DNA of 64,000 bases. Origin: Polymorphobacter multimanifer. GTDB taxonomy: Bacteria > Pseudomonadota > Alphaproteobacteria > Sphingomonadales > Sphingomonadaceae. Made by a program: the position numbers and the translations under genes. Below, piece by piece: positions 9,008 to 18,746 of the stretch. A model generated the notes under the pieces. That model saw only the letters and a program-made list of their open reading frames with translations. It was not told the DNA's origin and did not search any database. Each line of letters opens with the position of its first letter. Positions within the stretch are counted from its first letter, which is position 1. The DNA lies in NCBI RefSeq assembly GCF_014205635.1, contig NZ_JACIIV010000001.1, positions 124,001 to 188,000 on the forward strand, written 5' to 3'.

Positions 9008-9940
9008 TTGGCCGGTGACGAGCCGCAGCAGCCGGCGCGGGGCAGAGGCCTGCCAGCTGCGCTCCAGCCAGCGGCCGATCATCTCCCAATCGGTGGCGGC
9101 ATCAAGGCGGATGCCGATCCAGCCGGCGGGACCGAAATAGGCAGGGCGGAAATAGAGCTCGGGGTCCTGCTCGATGAGCATCGCCTGCTCCTCGACGCCG
9201 CTGGCCTTGACGAGCAGCGCGGTGATGCCGTTGCCGTGATGGTTTTCAGAGAAATAGGCGAAGAACTTGCCGCCCTGGACGAAGAAGCCGGGGGCGCCAT
9301 GCGAGAGCTTTTCGGCCGCTTCGGGGAGGGCCAGCGCAAGTGCGCGAAGCCGCGGCAGGGGCTCCGACACGCTGCGGAATTGGTTTGCGATCACGCGCGG
9401 ATAGAGCTGATGCTCGGCGATGAGGATGCGCGCGGCGAGGCTTTCGGGTGTGTCGCCCGGGAGCACCGCGACGCGCGCCTGGCCCAGGATCGGACCGCCA
9501 TCGAGTTCGGCGGTGACGAGGTGGACGGTGCAGCCCGACATCGTCTCGCCCGCTGCCAGCACGGCTTCATGGACGTGGAGACCCTTGTGGGCGGGGAGAA
9601 GCGAGGGGTGGATGTTGAAGCAGCGGCCGGCCCAGCGCTCGACGAAGCCGGGCGACAGCAGCCGCATGTAGCCGGCGAGCGCCACATGGGTGACGCCGTG
9701 GCGATGGAGTTCGGCTTCGATGATGGCGTCGAAGGCGGCGCGGCCAAGCCCTTGATGTGATTGGCCGAAGGTGGCGATGCCCTCGGCGGCGGCCATGGCG
9801 AGACCGGGGGCCTGGGGATCATTGGCGGCGACGAGCACGATCTCGTAGGGGCAATCGGCCATGAGGCGCGACGCGTGGAGCAGGGCGGCCATGTTCGAGC
9901 CGCGCCCCGAGATGAGCACGCCGAGGCGCGCTTCAGCCAT
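9005..9940 (-). CDS. purN: PurN-YjbR fusion: phosphoribosylglycinamide formyltransferase with a C-terminal MmcQ/YjbR domain
   Basis: 311 residues from the ATG at 9940. Residues 1-187 are Pur[14 protein letters not shown] at the N-terminus (phosphate loop) and the catalytic triad Asn109, His111 (FNIHPSLLP) and Asp147 (ELDGGPI). PurN transfers a formyl group from 10-formyl-THF to GAR in purine synthesis. The usual PurN C-terminal helix is cut short after YPRVIANQF, and the same frame runs on through a second domain, residues about 190-311 ([63 protein letters not shown]), which is the MmcQ/YjbR (CyaY-like fold) family of unknown function, usually a free-standing protein of similar size. No stop separates them. 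The start overlaps the purM stop by 8 bp. Confidence 0.9.
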   Translation of the reverse strand: MAEARLGVLISGRGSNMAALLHASRLMADCPYEIVLVAANDPQAPGLAMAAAEGIATFGQSHQGLGRAAFDAIIEAELHRHGVTHVALAGYMRLLSPGFVERWAGRCFNIHPSLLPAHKGLHVHEAVLAAGETMSGCTVHLVTAELDGGPILGQARVAVLPGDTPESLAARILIAEHQLYPRVIANQFRSVSEPLPRLRALALALPEAAEKLSHGAPGFFVQGGKFFAYFSENHHGNGITALLVKASGVEEQAMLIEQDPELYFRPAYFGPAGWIGIRLDAATDWEMIGRWLERSWQASAPRRLLRLVTGQ

Positions 9941-11012
9941 CGTGTGACGCCGTCCAGCCGGTGTCGCTGCCCCAGAGGCCAGCGGCGCCGATGACATCGC
10001 AGCCCTTGGTACCGGCTTCGATGCGGCCGAGCGGCACGGCGCCGAGATCGGCAGCGAGCGCATCGGCTTCGGACGCGGCGACCGTGAGGACCATGCCGAA
10101 GCCGCAGTTGAAGGTGCGTGCCATTTCTGCCGGCTCGACGTTGCCGGTGGTGCGGAGCCAATCGAACAGCGGCGGCAGCGGCTGTGCATCGATGATGGCA
10201 CGCAGCCCGGCGGGGAGGACGCGGGGCACATTTTCGAGAAAGCCGCCGCCGGTGATGTGGGCAAGGGCATGGATGCGGCCGGCGCGGATGGCGGGCAGAA
10301 GGGTGCGCACATAGATGGCGGTAGGGGTGAGCAAGGCTGACCCGAGGCTGGTTTCGGGGGCGAAGGGGGCAGAGTCGGCGAGCGCCACCCCGGAACGTTC
10401 GATGATGCGGCGGATGAGCGAAAAGCCGTTGGAATGGGCGCCTGTCGATGGCAGGCCGAGCAGCACATCACCGGCGGCAACGGCATCGCCGGTCAATTGC
10501 TCGCCGCGCTCGACTGCGCCGACACTGAAGCCGGCAAGGTCATAATCGCCGGGCGCATACATGCCGGGCATTTCTGCTGTCTCGCCGCCGATGAGCGCGC
10601 AATGTGCCTGGCGACAGCCCTCGGCGATTCCGGCGATGACGGCCTGTGCCACGCCCGACTCGAGCTTCCCCGTGGCGAAATAATCGAGGAAGAACAGCGG
10701 CTCGGCGCCCTGCACGATGAGATCGTTGACGCACATCGCCACCAGGTCGATGCCCACGGTCGCGTGGTTGCCGCTGTCGATGGCGAGCTTGAGCTTGGTG
10801 CCCACGCCGTCGTTGGCGGCGACCAGCAGCGGATCGCGGTAGCCGGCAGCGCGCGGATCGAAAAAGCCGCCGAAGCCGCCCAACTCGGCATCGGCACCCG
10901 GCCGGGCAGTGCTGCGCGCCAGCGGGGCGATGGCGCGGACGAGCGCATTGCCGGCCGCGATCGACACGCCGGCGTCGGCGTAGGTAAGGGGTGGTCGTTC
11001 GGGCGCGGTCAT
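9933..11012 (-). CDS. purM: Phosphoribosylformylglycinamidine cyclo-ligase PurM (AIR synthetase)
   Basis: 359 residues from the ATG at 11012. [75 protein letters not shown] and [15 protein letters not shown] are all in family order. The enzyme closes the imidazole ring of AIR using ATP, step 5 of purine synthesis, and PurN (next gene, 8-bp overlap) acts two steps earlier. Confidence 0.97.
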   Translation of the reverse strand: MTAPERPPLTYADAGVSIAAGNALVRAIAPLARSTARPGADAELGGFGGFFDPRAAGYRDPLLVAANDGVGTKLKLAIDSGNHATVGIDLVAMCVNDLIVQGAEPLFFLDYFATGKLESGVAQAVIAGIAEGCRQAHCALIGGETAEMPGMYAPGDYDLAGFSVGAVERGEQLTGDAVAAGDVLLGLPSTGAHSNGFSLIRRIIERSGVALADSAPFAPETSLGSALLTPTAIYVRTLLPAIRAGRIHALAHITGGGFLENVPRVLPAGLRAIIDAQPLPPLFDWLRTTGNVEPAEMARTFNCGFGMVLTVAASEADALAADLGAVPLGRIEAGTKGCDVIGAAGLWGSDTGWTASHDG

Positions 11013-11113
11013 GGCGATTGCCTTAGCGTCTCGGGCGGCTAACGCAACAAGACCGGCCATGGGGGCGGCAATCGCCCCTTGGCAGGGGGCTGCGGAGTTG
11101 TCAGAACGCTGGC

Positions 11114-12496
11114 GTGTTCCGCATTCTCCTCATTGTCTCTGCCCTGGTGGCGCTGCCGGCGCAGGCGCAGCAGCCTCCGCGGCGCACGGCGCCGGCAGCG
11201 GCTGCAGCGGCGGGCAGCGCCTATGCGGTGGGCGGCATCAAGGTGGACGTGGCAGCGAAGGACCCCGAGAGCGCGCGCTTTGCCGCCTTTCGCATCGCGC
11301 AGCGCCAGGCCTGGCCGCAGCTCTGGTCGCGGCTGACCGGCAACCCGGTGGGTGCGGCGCCCAAGCTTTCCGATGGCCAGCTCGATTCGGTCGTGGCGGG
11401 GATCGAGAGCCAGGGCGAGCGCTTTTCCACCACGCGCTACATCGCGACGCTCGGCGTGGTGTTCGACCGATCGCGCGTGACCGATTTTATCGGCACGGCA
11501 GGCGGTGCGGTGCAATCCCCGCCGATGCTCTTGCTGCCGGTGTGGATCGACGGCGGGGTGTCGATCATCCATCAGGTGCGGACGCCCTGGCTGGCGGCCT
11601 GGGGCCGATTCCGCGAGAATGTGACGCCGATCGACTATGTGCTCGCACCGGGCGGAGCGGTGGACAATGTCCTGCTCACCCCCGGCCAGCTGGTGCGTCC
11701 GGTGCGATCGTCGTGGCGGACGATCCTGACGCGGCATGACACGGTCGACGTGCTTGTTGCCGAGGCGCGGGTGCGGCGGACATGGCCGGGCGGGCCGATC
11801 GCGGTGCGGTTTGCGGCCCGGCATGGACCCGACGCCGAGCAGCTCGGCAGCTTCGAATTGCGCGCCGATGGCGAGGATGGGCTCAATGCGATGCTCGATG
11901 AGGGCGTGCGCCGGATCGATGCGCTTTATTCGACCGCGCTGCAGACCGGGCGACTGCGAGCCGAGGCGGGTCTGGCGGTCGATCTCGAGCCGATCATCGC
12001 ACAGGCCCCCTTCCTCGATGGCTCGATGATGGCGGGCGCGCTTTCCAATGATGCCGTGATCAACGGTACCGAGATTGCGGTCATCACGCCTGATGCCGCC
12101 GCACTCGCGGCCTTCGAGACGCTGCTGCGCCAGACCGAGGGCGTGACGGCGGTGACTGCAACCAGCCTTTCGCTGGGCGGCACCTCGCGGCTGCTGGTGA
12201 GCCATTTCGGCACGCTGGAGATGCTGCAGGAGGCGCTGGCGGCGCGCGGGCTGGGTTTGAGCATCGAAGGCGGGCGAACCGTGCTGCGGCGCTTGCCGGG
12301 CGGCGTGCCGCCGCCGACCGCTCCCGGGCCGACGGAACCCGGCGTGCCCGCATCGCCGGGTGCGCCGGCACCCGCAGCGCCATCGCCTGCCCAGACGCCG
12401 CGCCCGGCGCCACGGGCGCCCGATCCTGGAGCACCGCGTGCTCCCGATCCTGCGGCGCGGGCGCCGGTCGACCTGCTGCCGCGCCCGCAGCCATGA
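11114..12496 (+). CDS. Secreted DUF2066-like protein with a proline-rich tail
   Basis: 460 residues from GTG at 11114. A short signal peptide (about 1-18, ending AQA) is followed by an Ala-rich linker and a segment [25 protein letters not shown] that resembles the start of DUF2066, whose genes sit between purM and perM/hda in many Proteobacteria, exactly as here. The remaining body (about 60-390) has no motif I can assign. The last 70 or so residues are strongly proline/alanine-rich ([28 protein letters not shown]), suggesting a periplasmic or wall-spanning arm. The stop overlaps the start of the next gene by 4 bp (ATGA). Function unknown; the DUF2066 link is inferred from context and a short match. 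Confidence 0.65.
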   Translation: MFRILLIVSALVALPAQAQQPPRRTAPAAAAAAGSAYAVGGIKVDVAAKDPESARFAAFRIAQRQAWPQLWSRLTGNPVGAAPKLSDGQLDSVVAGIESQGERFSTTRYIATLGVVFDRSRVTDFIGTAGGAVQSPPMLLLPVWIDGGVSIIHQVRTPWLAAWGRFRENVTPIDYVLAPGGAVDNVLLTPGQLVRPVRSSWRTILTRHDTVDVLVAEARVRRTWPGGPIAVRFAARHGPDAEQLGSFELRADGEDGLNAMLDEGVRRIDALYSTALQTGRLRAEAGLAVDLEPIIAQAPFLDGSMMAGALSNDAVINGTEIAVITPDAAALAAFETLLRQTEGVTAVTATSLSLGGTSRLLVSHFGTLEMLQEALAARGLGLSIEGGRTVLRRLPGGVPPPTAPGPTEPGVPASPGAPAPAAPSPAQTPRPAPRAPDPGAPRAPDPAARAPVDLLPRPQP

Positions 12497-13653
12497 GCGA
12501 ATTGCCGCCCGTCCCGCCGGTCCCGGAGCAGCTGCCTGTTCTGCCGCCGGGCCAGCCGTTCCCGTCGCGGCGGCGGTCGGCACGGGGTTTGAGCATTGCC
12601 GACCGGTTGAGCCTGCCGCGCATCCATTGGGGCTGGCTGGTGCTGCTCATCGGGCTTGGCGCGCTTGCCTGGGCATCGCGCTCGGTGGCGGGTCCGTTCA
12701 TTGCCGGCTTCATCCTCGCCTATCTGCTCGATCCGGCGGCCACGCGGCTGCAGCGCACAGGGCTGGGGCGCGGCACAGCTTCGGCGATTGCCCTGGTGGT
12801 GGCGGTGGCGCTGCTCGCCGGGCTGGTGCTGGCGAGCGCGCCGATCATCCAGGAGCAGATCGCGCAGCTCATCGTGCGTGCACCCGGCATCATCGACAGC
12901 GCAGTGCCGCTGGCCGAAGACCTGATGCGACGCACCGCTTCGCAGATCGACGTCAAGGGATTGCTCGAGACGATGGCCGGGCGAGCATTGGGCTGGCTGA
13001 CCGATTCGGCCGGGTCGATCATCGCCGGCGGGCTCGGGCTGGTGAGTGTGGTCAACTTCCTGATCGTGACGCCGATCGTGGCCTTTTACCTTCTGCGTGA
13101 CTGGCCGGGCATCGTGGGAGCGGTGGAAAGCTGGTGGCCTCGCCGCCAGCTGCCGGCGTTCCGGCAGGTGATGAAGGACAGTGACGCAGCACTTGGCGGC
13201 TTCCTGCGCGGGCAATTGATCGTCTGCCTCGTGCTGGCGGTCTTTTATGCGGTGGGCTGGAGCCTTGTCGGCCTCGATCATGCGATCGTGCTCGGCATTC
13301 TCGCCGGTGTCCTTGCCTTCGTGCCGTTTCTCGGTGTCATCGTGGCGGTGGTGCTGAGCTTGCTGGTGGCGCTGGGGCAGTTCGGGCTGGATTGGCTGCA
13401 GCTGCTGCTGGTGTTCGGGGTGTTCCAGATCGGCCAGATCGTCGAAAGTGCGTTCCTCACCCCCAAGCTGATCGGGGACCGGATCGGCCTGCACCCGGTC
13501 TGGGTGCTGTTCGCGGTTTTTGCCGGCGGTGCCGTGGCCGGGATCGCCGGGGTGTTCATGGCGGTGCCGGTGGCGGCCGTGCTCGGCGTGGTCGTGCGCG
13601 CCATGCTCGCCAATTACCGGCAGAGCAATTTCTACGGGCAGGACCGGCCATGA
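12493..13653 (+). CDS. AI-2E family transporter (PerM/TqsA-like permease)
   Basis: 386 residues. After a proline-rich cytoplasmic start there are about eight hydrophobic segments: WLVLLIGLGALAWA, AGFILAYLLDP, AIALVVAVALLAGLVLASAP, a re-entrant middle part, then VVNFLIVTPIVAFYLL, LIVCLVLAVFYAVGW, ILAGVLAFVPFLGVIVAVV and VWVLFAVFAGGAVAG near the end. ALDHAIVLGILAGVLAFVPFLG-type segments are typical of UPF0118/AI-2E permeases. Family members export autoinducer-2 or act as Na+/H+ antiporters; the substrate here is unknown. Overlaps the upstream gene by 4 bp and hdaA by 4 bp. Confidence 0.85.
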   Translation: MSELPPVPPVPEQLPVLPPGQPFPSRRRSARGLSIADRLSLPRIHWGWLVLLIGLGALAWASRSVAGPFIAGFILAYLLDPAATRLQRTGLGRGTASAIALVVAVALLAGLVLASAPIIQEQIAQLIVRAPGIIDSAVPLAEDLMRRTASQIDVKGLLETMAGRALGWLTDSAGSIIAGGLGLVSVVNFLIVTPIVAFYLLRDWPGIVGAVESWWPRRQLPAFRQVMKDSDAALGGFLRGQLIVCLVLAVFYAVGWSLVGLDHAIVLGILAGVLAFVPFLGVIVAVVLSLLVALGQFGLDWLQLLLVFGVFQIGQIVESAFLTPKLIGDRIGLHPVWVLFAVFAGGAVAGIAGVFMAVPVAAVLGVVVRAMLANYRQSNFYGQDRP

Positions 13654-14267
13654 TGGCTGTTGAGGAACAGCCGGCGCTGCCGCTGAATTTTGCACCGCGG
13701 CTGGGGGAGGCGGATTTCATCGTGTCGGATGCCAATCGCGCGGCATTCGAATGGCTGGCGCGGCCCGAGGCCTGGCCGATGCCGCGCGTGGTGCTGGTGG
13801 GGCCGGAAGGATCGGGCAAGACGCATCTGGCCGGGCTGGTGGCGGCGCGCACCGGCGCCCGGGTGATCGACGACGCCGATCGCGGCCCCGATGCCGAGGC
13901 GCTGTTCCACGCCTGGAACGCCGCCAGCGCCGACCGGCCGCTGCTGCTCACCGCGCGCACGCCGCCACGGCAATGGCCGCATCGACTGCCCGACCTCGCC
14001 TCGCGGCTGGCGGCGACGCCGCTCGTGTCGCTGGCCGAGCCCGATGACACGCTGCTGGCGGCCGTGCTCGAAAAGCGCTTTGCCGATCGCGGGCTGCGGG
14101 TGGCGGACGAGGTGATCCAGTGGCTGGCGCTGCGGATCGAGCGCAGCTTTGCGGCGGCAGGACAGGCCGTGGCGATGCTCGACGCAGCCGCACTGGCCGA
14201 TCGCCGCGAGATCACCGTGCCGCTGGCGCGCACCGTTTTCGATGCGCAATTGAGTCTTGAGTGGTGA
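13650..14267 (+). CDS. hdaA: DnaA-related regulatory protein HdaA
   Basis: 205 residues from ATG at 13650 (ATGATG, with a 4-bp overlap to the permease stop). It is a single AAA+ module like DnaA domain III: Walker A GPEGSGKTHLAGL, LPDLASRL with box VII-like spacing, and a sensor-2 lid in the C-terminus; it lacks the DnaA DNA-binding domain, as expected for Hda. Hda proteins bind the loaded clamp through an N-terminal motif; here QPALPLNF near residue 5 fits. With the clamp it stimulates ATP hydrolysis on DnaA to prevent over-initiation. Confidence 0.9.
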   Translation: MMAVEEQPALPLNFAPRLGEADFIVSDANRAAFEWLARPEAWPMPRVVLVGPEGSGKTHLAGLVAARTGARVIDDADRGPDAEALFHAWNAASADRPLLLTARTPPRQWPHRLPDLASRLAATPLVSLAEPDDTLLAAVLEKRFADRGLRVADEVIQWLALRIERSFAAAGQAVAMLDAAALADRREITVPLARTVFDAQLSLEW

Positions 14268-14270
14268 GCG

Positions 14271-14305
14271 CTGTCATCGACCTGACACCTCGCCTGCGCT
14301 AGGAC
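14271..14305 (+). promoter_or_regulatory. Candidate Pho box and -10 element before ppk1
   Basis: CTGTCAT (14271-14277), four bases, CTGACAC (14282-14288): two 7-bp half-sites in the 4-bp spacing of a PhoB box. Eleven bases later TAGGAC (14300-14305) sits where a PhoB-dependent -10 element should. The AGGA in it could equally be the Shine-Dalgarno of ppk1 (ATG at 14312), so the transcript might be nearly leaderless. Fits induction by phosphate starvation; no experiment seen. Confidence 0.6.
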
Positions 14306-14311
14306 TGCGGC

Positions 14312-16507
14312 ATGTCCACACGCGCCCGCTCCAATCCTCGCGAAGCCCGCCGCAGCGTTCCTGTCGGCCATGCCGGGGCCGAGCGCTATTTCAACCGCGA
14401 GCTTTCCTGGCTGGCGTTCAACGATCGGGTGCTGGAAGAGGCGACCAACACCGCGCATCCGCTGCTCGAGCGGCTGCGCTTCCTGTCGATCTCGGGCAAT
14501 AACCTCGATGAATTCTACATGGTGCGCGTTGCCGGCCTGCGCGGGCAGGTGGGCGCCGGGATCGAGACGCTCAGCCCCGAGGGCCTGACGCCGGCCCAGC
14601 AATTGGCCGAGATTGCCGTCCATGCCGACACGCTGATGCGCACCCAGCAGACGGTGTGGGTGGGGCTTGTGAAGGAACTCGCGCGCGCCGATTATCATGT
14701 GATCGGCGCCGAAGACCTGACCGCGACCGAGCGCAGCTGGCTCGAGCGGCATTTTCTCGAACAGATTTTCCCGGTGCTCACGCCGCAGGCGATCGACCCG
14801 GCGCATCCGTTTCCGTTCATTCCCAACAAGGGATTCTCGCTCATCCTCGAGCTGCGCCGGCTTTCGGACGATGAGGAGCTGCGCGCGCTGCTGATGCTCC
14901 CCGCCATGCTGCCGCGCTTCATCCGGCTGCCGGGCGCCACCATCCGCACGATCAGCCTCGAGAACACCATCCGCGCTTTCTTCGACCAGCTGTTTCCGGG
15001 CTATGCGATGGTCGGGCATGGCGCCTTCAGGGTGATTCGCGACAGCGACATCGAGGTGGAGGAAGAGGCCGAGGACCTTGTCCGCTACTTCCAGTCAGCG
15101 CTGCAGCGGCGGCGGCGCGGCGAGGTGATTCGCCTCAAGATCGAGGCGAGCACGCCCAAGGGTCTGCATGCATTGGTGCAGGGCGCGCTGGGCGTCGGCC
15201 CGCGCGACACCACCGTGGTCGAGGGCATATTGGGCGCAGCCGATCTGGCGCAGCTGGTCGATGAGGACCGGCCCGACCTGAAGTTCGAACCCTATAGTCC
15301 ACGCTTTCCCGAGCGCATCCGCGAACATGGCGGGGATTGTTTTGCCGCAATTCGCGCCAAGGACATCATCGTTCATCACCCCTATGAGAGTTTCGAGGTG
15401 GTGCTGGCCTTCTTGCGGCAGGCGGCGGCCGACCCCGACGTGATCGCGATCAAGCAGACGCTCTACCGCGCCGGCAAGAATTCGCCGATCGTGCGCACGC
15501 TGATCGAAGCTGCTGAAGCGGGCAAGAGCGTGACCGCGGTCGTCGAGCTCAAGGCGCGCTTCGACGAAGAGCAGAATCTGGTTTGGGCGGCCGAGCTCGA
15601 GCGCGCCGGGGTGCAGGTTGTCTATGGCTTTGTCGAATGGAAGACGCACGCCAAGCTGAGCATGGTGGTGCGGCGCGAGGGGCGCGACATCCGCACCTAT
15701 GTGCATTTCGGAACCGGCAACTACCATCCCGTCACCGCGCGCATCTACACCGACCTCAGCTTCTTCACCGCCGATCCGGTGCTGGCACGCGATGCGGCGC
15801 AGGTGCTCAACTACATCACCGGCTATGTGCAGCCCACCCGGCTCGCCAAGATCGGCATGGCGCCGCTGACGATGCGCGCGATGCTCTATGCGCTGATCGA
15901 TGTGGAGATCGAGAACGCGCGCGCCGGCAAGCCTGCCGCCATCTGGGTGAAGCTCAACAGCCTTGTCGATACCGGGATCATCGACAAGCTGTACGAGGCG
16001 AGCGGGGCAGGGGTCGAGATCGAGCTGATCATCCGCGGCATCTGCTGCCTGCGTCCGGGCGTGCCGGGGCTTTCGGACAATATCCATGTCCGCTCGGTGA
16101 TCGGGCGGTTTCTGGAGCACAGCCGGATCATCGTCACCGCCAATGGCGAGGAGCTGCCGTCGCGCCAGGCGAAGGTGTATATCTCGTCGGCGGACTGGAT
16201 GCCGCGCAACCTCGATCGCCGCGTGGAAGTGATGGTGCCGATCGAGAACCCCACCGTCCATGCGCAGGTGCTCGACCAAGTGATGGTTGCGAACCTGAAA
16301 GACACCGAGCAGAGCTGGCAACTGCTTGCCGATGGCAGCTACAAGCGGCTGCGCAACGCCCGGAACAATCTCTCCGAGCCGCCGTTCAACCTGCATCGCT
16401 ATTTCATGACCAATCCGTCGCTGTCCGGCCGGGGTGCTGCATTGCGCTCGGCGGGCGGGGTGCCACGGCTGGTGCTCGAGGATGAAGAAGACGATGCAAC
16501 CAGCTGA
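14312..16507 (+). CDS. ppk1: Polyphosphate kinase 1 (RNA degradosome type)
   Basis: 731 residues, full family length. The N domain opens with [19 protein letters not shown]; then the head domain; then two catalytic C domains with [18 protein letters not shown], containing the autophosphorylated histidine, and a second histidine-containing strand ([17 protein letters not shown]). Arg and Lys residues that hold ATP are in [15 protein letters not shown]. The enzyme builds polyphosphate from ATP, reversibly, at the membrane. It is followed by ppx with a 14-bp overlap, so synthesis and degradation are made together, downstream of a candidate Pho box. Confidence 0.97.
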   Translation: MSTRARSNPREARRSVPVGHAGAERYFNRELSWLAFNDRVLEEATNTAHPLLERLRFLSISGNNLDEFYMVRVAGLRGQVGAGIETLSPEGLTPAQQLAEIAVHADTLMRTQQTVWVGLVKELARADYHVIGAEDLTATERSWLERHFLEQIFPVLTPQAIDPAHPFPFIPNKGFSLILELRRLSDDEELRALLMLPAMLPRFIRLPGATIRTISLENTIRAFFDQLFPGYAMVGHGAFRVIRDSDIEVEEEAEDLVRYFQSALQRRRRGEVIRLKIEASTPKGLHALVQGALGVGPRDTTVVEGILGAADLAQLVDEDRPDLKFEPYSPRFPERIREHGGDCFAAIRAKDIIVHHPYESFEVVLAFLRQAAADPDVIAIKQTLYRAGKNSPIVRTLIEAAEAGKSVTAVVELKARFDEEQNLVWAAELERAGVQVVYGFVEWKTHAKLSMVVRREGRDIRTYVHFGTGNYHPVTARIYTDLSFFTADPVLARDAAQVLNYITGYVQPTRLAKIGMAPLTMRAMLYALIDVEIENARAGKPAAIWVKLNSLVDTGIIDKLYEASGAGVEIELIIRGICCLRPGVPGLSDNIHVRSVIGRFLEHSRIIVTANGEELPSRQAKVYISSADWMPRNLDRRVEVMVPIENPTVHAQVLDQVMVANLKDTEQSWQLLADGSYKRLRNARNNLSEPPFNLHRYFMTNPSLSGRGAALRSAGGVPRLVLEDEEDDATS

Positions 16508-18038
16508 TCTGCATGGCCAGCTCCGATTGATTGATGACTTTTCTGCCTTGCCTGCCGCCGATCGGGCAACGGCGCCGGTCGGCATCATCGACATTGGCTC
16601 CAATTCGGTGCGTCTGGTGGTCTATCAGGGGCTTGGCCGGGTACCTTCGACGATGTTCAACGAGAAGGTGATGGCCGGCCTCGGCCGCGGGCTGTCGGCC
16701 AATGGCAAGCTCGGCAAGGGGGCGATGGACAATGCGGTCGCGGCGCTCGTCCGCTTCCAGGCGCTCACCGATGCGATGCAACTCGGCTCGCTGCGCGTTG
16801 TCGCCACCGCGGCGGTGCGCGAGGCGAGCAACGCCGACGCCTTTGTGGCGCGGGTGCGTGCCGAATGCGGGCTGGAGATCGAAACCATCAGCGGCGCCGA
16901 AGAGGCGAGAGGGGCAGCGCTCGGCGTCATTTCGGGCATTCCGCATGCCGATGGCGTGGTGGGGGACCTTGGCGGCGGCTCGCTCGAACTTATCCGCGTG
17001 GCCGACGGCAAAGCGCATGAGCAACTGTCCTTGCCCATCGGTGCGCTGCGGCTGGAGGCAGTGCGCAAGCAGGGTGGACGGGCGCTGGCGCCCTTCATCA
17101 AGAAGGCGCTCGACAAGGTCGGATGGGCGGCGGCGGGGCGGGGCAAGCCCTTTTACATGGTCGGCGGATCGTGGCGGGCGCTCGCGCACCTGCACATGCA
17201 CATGACCGACCATGCCCTGCCGATCGTCCATCAATATGAGATGCCCGCGACAGCGCCGGCATCGCTGGTGCGCAGCCTCGCGCGGATCGCGCCGGCGCAG
17301 CTGAAGGCCGTGCCCAATATCGCGAGCTCGCGCCTGCCGTCGCTGCCGGGGGCGGCGATGCTGCTCGCGGCGACGATCAAGCGCCTTGGCAGTTCAAGCG
17401 TGGTCGCGTCGGGCTTCGGCCTTCGCGAGGGGCTGTTGTTCGACCAGTTGCCGCCGGAGGAGCAGGCGCTCGATCCGCTCCTTGTGGGTGCGCGGGCCGA
17501 AGGTGCCCGGGAGGGCCGCTTTCCCGAGCATGGCGACATGCTGTTCGACTGGATGGATGGGCTTTTCGGTGACCAAGAGCCCGCCGACCAGCGGCGGTTG
17601 CGGCTCGTCGCGTGTCTGCTGTCGGACATCGCCTGGCGCACGCACCCGGATTATCGTTCGCAGCGTGCCGCCGAGGCCGCGTTGCACGGCAACTGGGTGG
17701 CGATCACCACTGTCGAGAGGGCCGCTCTGGCCTGCGCGCTGCATTTTTGCCTGGGCGGTTCGGCGGATGCGCCGCTCCTGGATTTGCTGGGGCGTCTGGC
17801 GCCACCCGATTATCTGTTGACGGCGCGGTGCTGGGGTCTGGCGTTGCGGCTCGGGCAGCGACTGGCCGGCGGCACGGTGCCGGCGTTGGCAAACAGCATG
17901 CTGACGCGCTCGCCCGACGACGGCGCGATCGTGCTGGCGCTGCATGTTCGAGCGCTTGCCGGCGACGCGGTCCAGCGTCGTCTGAAAACCTTGTCAGGTG
18001 TCATGCAGCGCGAATCCAGGATCGAATTTCGCGACTGA
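16494..18038 (+). CDS. ppx: Exopolyphosphatase Ppx/GppA
   Basis: 514 residues from the ATG at 16494, overlapping the ppk1 stop by 14 bp; an ATG at 16482 is an alternative. The sugar-kinase/actin-type ASKHA fold is shown by [41 protein letters not shown] and [17 protein letters not shown]-terminal HD-type domain follows ([19 protein letters not shown]; HxD pair not fully clear). It removes terminal phosphate from polyphosphate and/or hydrolyses pppGpp; the two cannot be told apart from sequence alone. Confidence 0.93.
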   Translation: MQPADLHGQLRLIDDFSALPAADRATAPVGIIDIGSNSVRLVVYQGLGRVPSTMFNEKVMAGLGRGLSANGKLGKGAMDNAVAALVRFQALTDAMQLGSLRVVATAAVREASNADAFVARVRAECGLEIETISGAEEARGAALGVISGIPHADGVVGDLGGGSLELIRVADGKAHEQLSLPIGALRLEAVRKQGGRALAPFIKKALDKVGWAAAGRGKPFYMVGGSWRALAHLHMHMTDHALPIVHQYEMPATAPASLVRSLARIAPAQLKAVPNIASSRLPSLPGAAMLLAATIKRLGSSSVVASGFGLREGLLFDQLPPEEQALDPLLVGARAEGAREGRFPEHGDMLFDWMDGLFGDQEPADQRRLRLVACLLSDIAWRTHPDYRSQRAAEAALHGNWVAITTVERAALACALHFCLGGSADAPLLDLLGRLAPPDYLLTARCWGLALRLGQRLAGGTVPALANSMLTRSPDDGAIVLALHVRALAGDAVQRRLKTLSGVMQRESRIEFRD

Positions 18039-18055
18039 GATCGTGGTTGCTGCCG

Positions 18056-18097
18056 AAAAAGCGAGCGGCGAACGGCGGGGCCAGCCCGGCCGCTCGC
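18056..18097 (-). terminator. Rho-independent terminator of the PEP-CTERM gene
   Basis: On the minus strand a 9-bp perfect stem GCGAGCGGC (18061-18069 paired with 18089-18097) with a 19-base loop is followed by TTTTT (18060-18056). It sits 12 bp beyond the PEP-CTERM stop and also separates it from the convergent ppx. Confidence 0.8.
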
Positions 18098-18108
18098 CGC
18101 CCCTCGTG

Positions 18109-18633
18109 TCAGGCCAGGGCCACCGCAGCCGTCCGCCGGCGATAGCGCATTGCGCCGCCGATCAACCCGGAGCCGATGATCATCATCGCCCAGCTTGCCG
18201 GCTCGGGCACTTCGCCCACGGCGGTAGCGCTCGCGGAGACAAAGTTCGATGAGCCGAACGCGCCGAAGGTGTTGACCCGGTAGCGACCGTTCGAGCTTTG
18301 CTGGAAGAACCTGACATCGATACCCGATTCAGTGAAGAATCGAATGCCGGATCCATCGAGGAAACCGTCTCCGCTCGTGAAGAAATTGCCGAAGTTGCCA
18401 GTGACCGGGGCAATGGCGGAGCCATTCACGAAACCGGTAATTCCGGTGATCGCGAAGGCGGATCGCCCGCCGACGGACATTTCCTCGCCCGACGTCGTGA
18501 AGATGCCGCTGCCCGATACGGGTCGCCCGAACAAAGTCTGCTCGGGCGAGAAGTCGAAAGTGAACTGGGCCGCAGCTGCCGGACAGGCAATGACGACAGC
18601 CGCCACAGCGGCCAAGATCGAAAAATTACGCAT
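18109..18633 (-). CDS. PEP-CTERM sorting-signal protein (exported, exosortase substrate)
   Basis: 174 residues: Sec signal peptide (1-21, ending PAAAA), a middle of Gly/Ser/Phe-rich beta-type sequence with few charges (TGNFGNFFTSGDGF, SNFVSASATA), and a textbook PEP-CTERM tail: PEP motif (VPEPASW), a hydrophobic membrane helix (AMMIIGSGLIGGAM) and Arg cluster (RYRRR). Such tails are recognised and cleaved by exosortases and the proteins are attached to the surface or released; function of the body is unknown. No exosortase gene is in the window. Has AAGGAG before the ATG and its own terminator. Confidence 0.9.
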   Translation of the reverse strand: MRNFSILAAVAAVVIACPAAAAQFTFDFSPEQTLFGRPVSGSGIFTTSGEEMSVGGRSAFAITGITGFVNGSAIAPVTGNFGNFFTSGDGFLDGSGIRFFTESGIDVRFFQQSSNGRYRVNTFGAFGSSNFVSASATAVGEVPEPASWAMMIIGSGLIGGAMRYRRRTAAVALA

Positions 18634-18746
18634 CGCAACTCCTTACATGAGCACAGCAGGCGCCCACGCAAGAGACGGTTAACCATGGCCTACGGATGCG
18701 GTGTGCCACAAATAAAAATAACGGGTTGCCGTTGGTGACGCTGCCT

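Noticed and set aside
9940-10486. Upstream extension of the purN frame to 10486
   Set aside because: The extra part is a shadow of purM and has no PurN features; ATG at 9940 gives the normal N-terminus.
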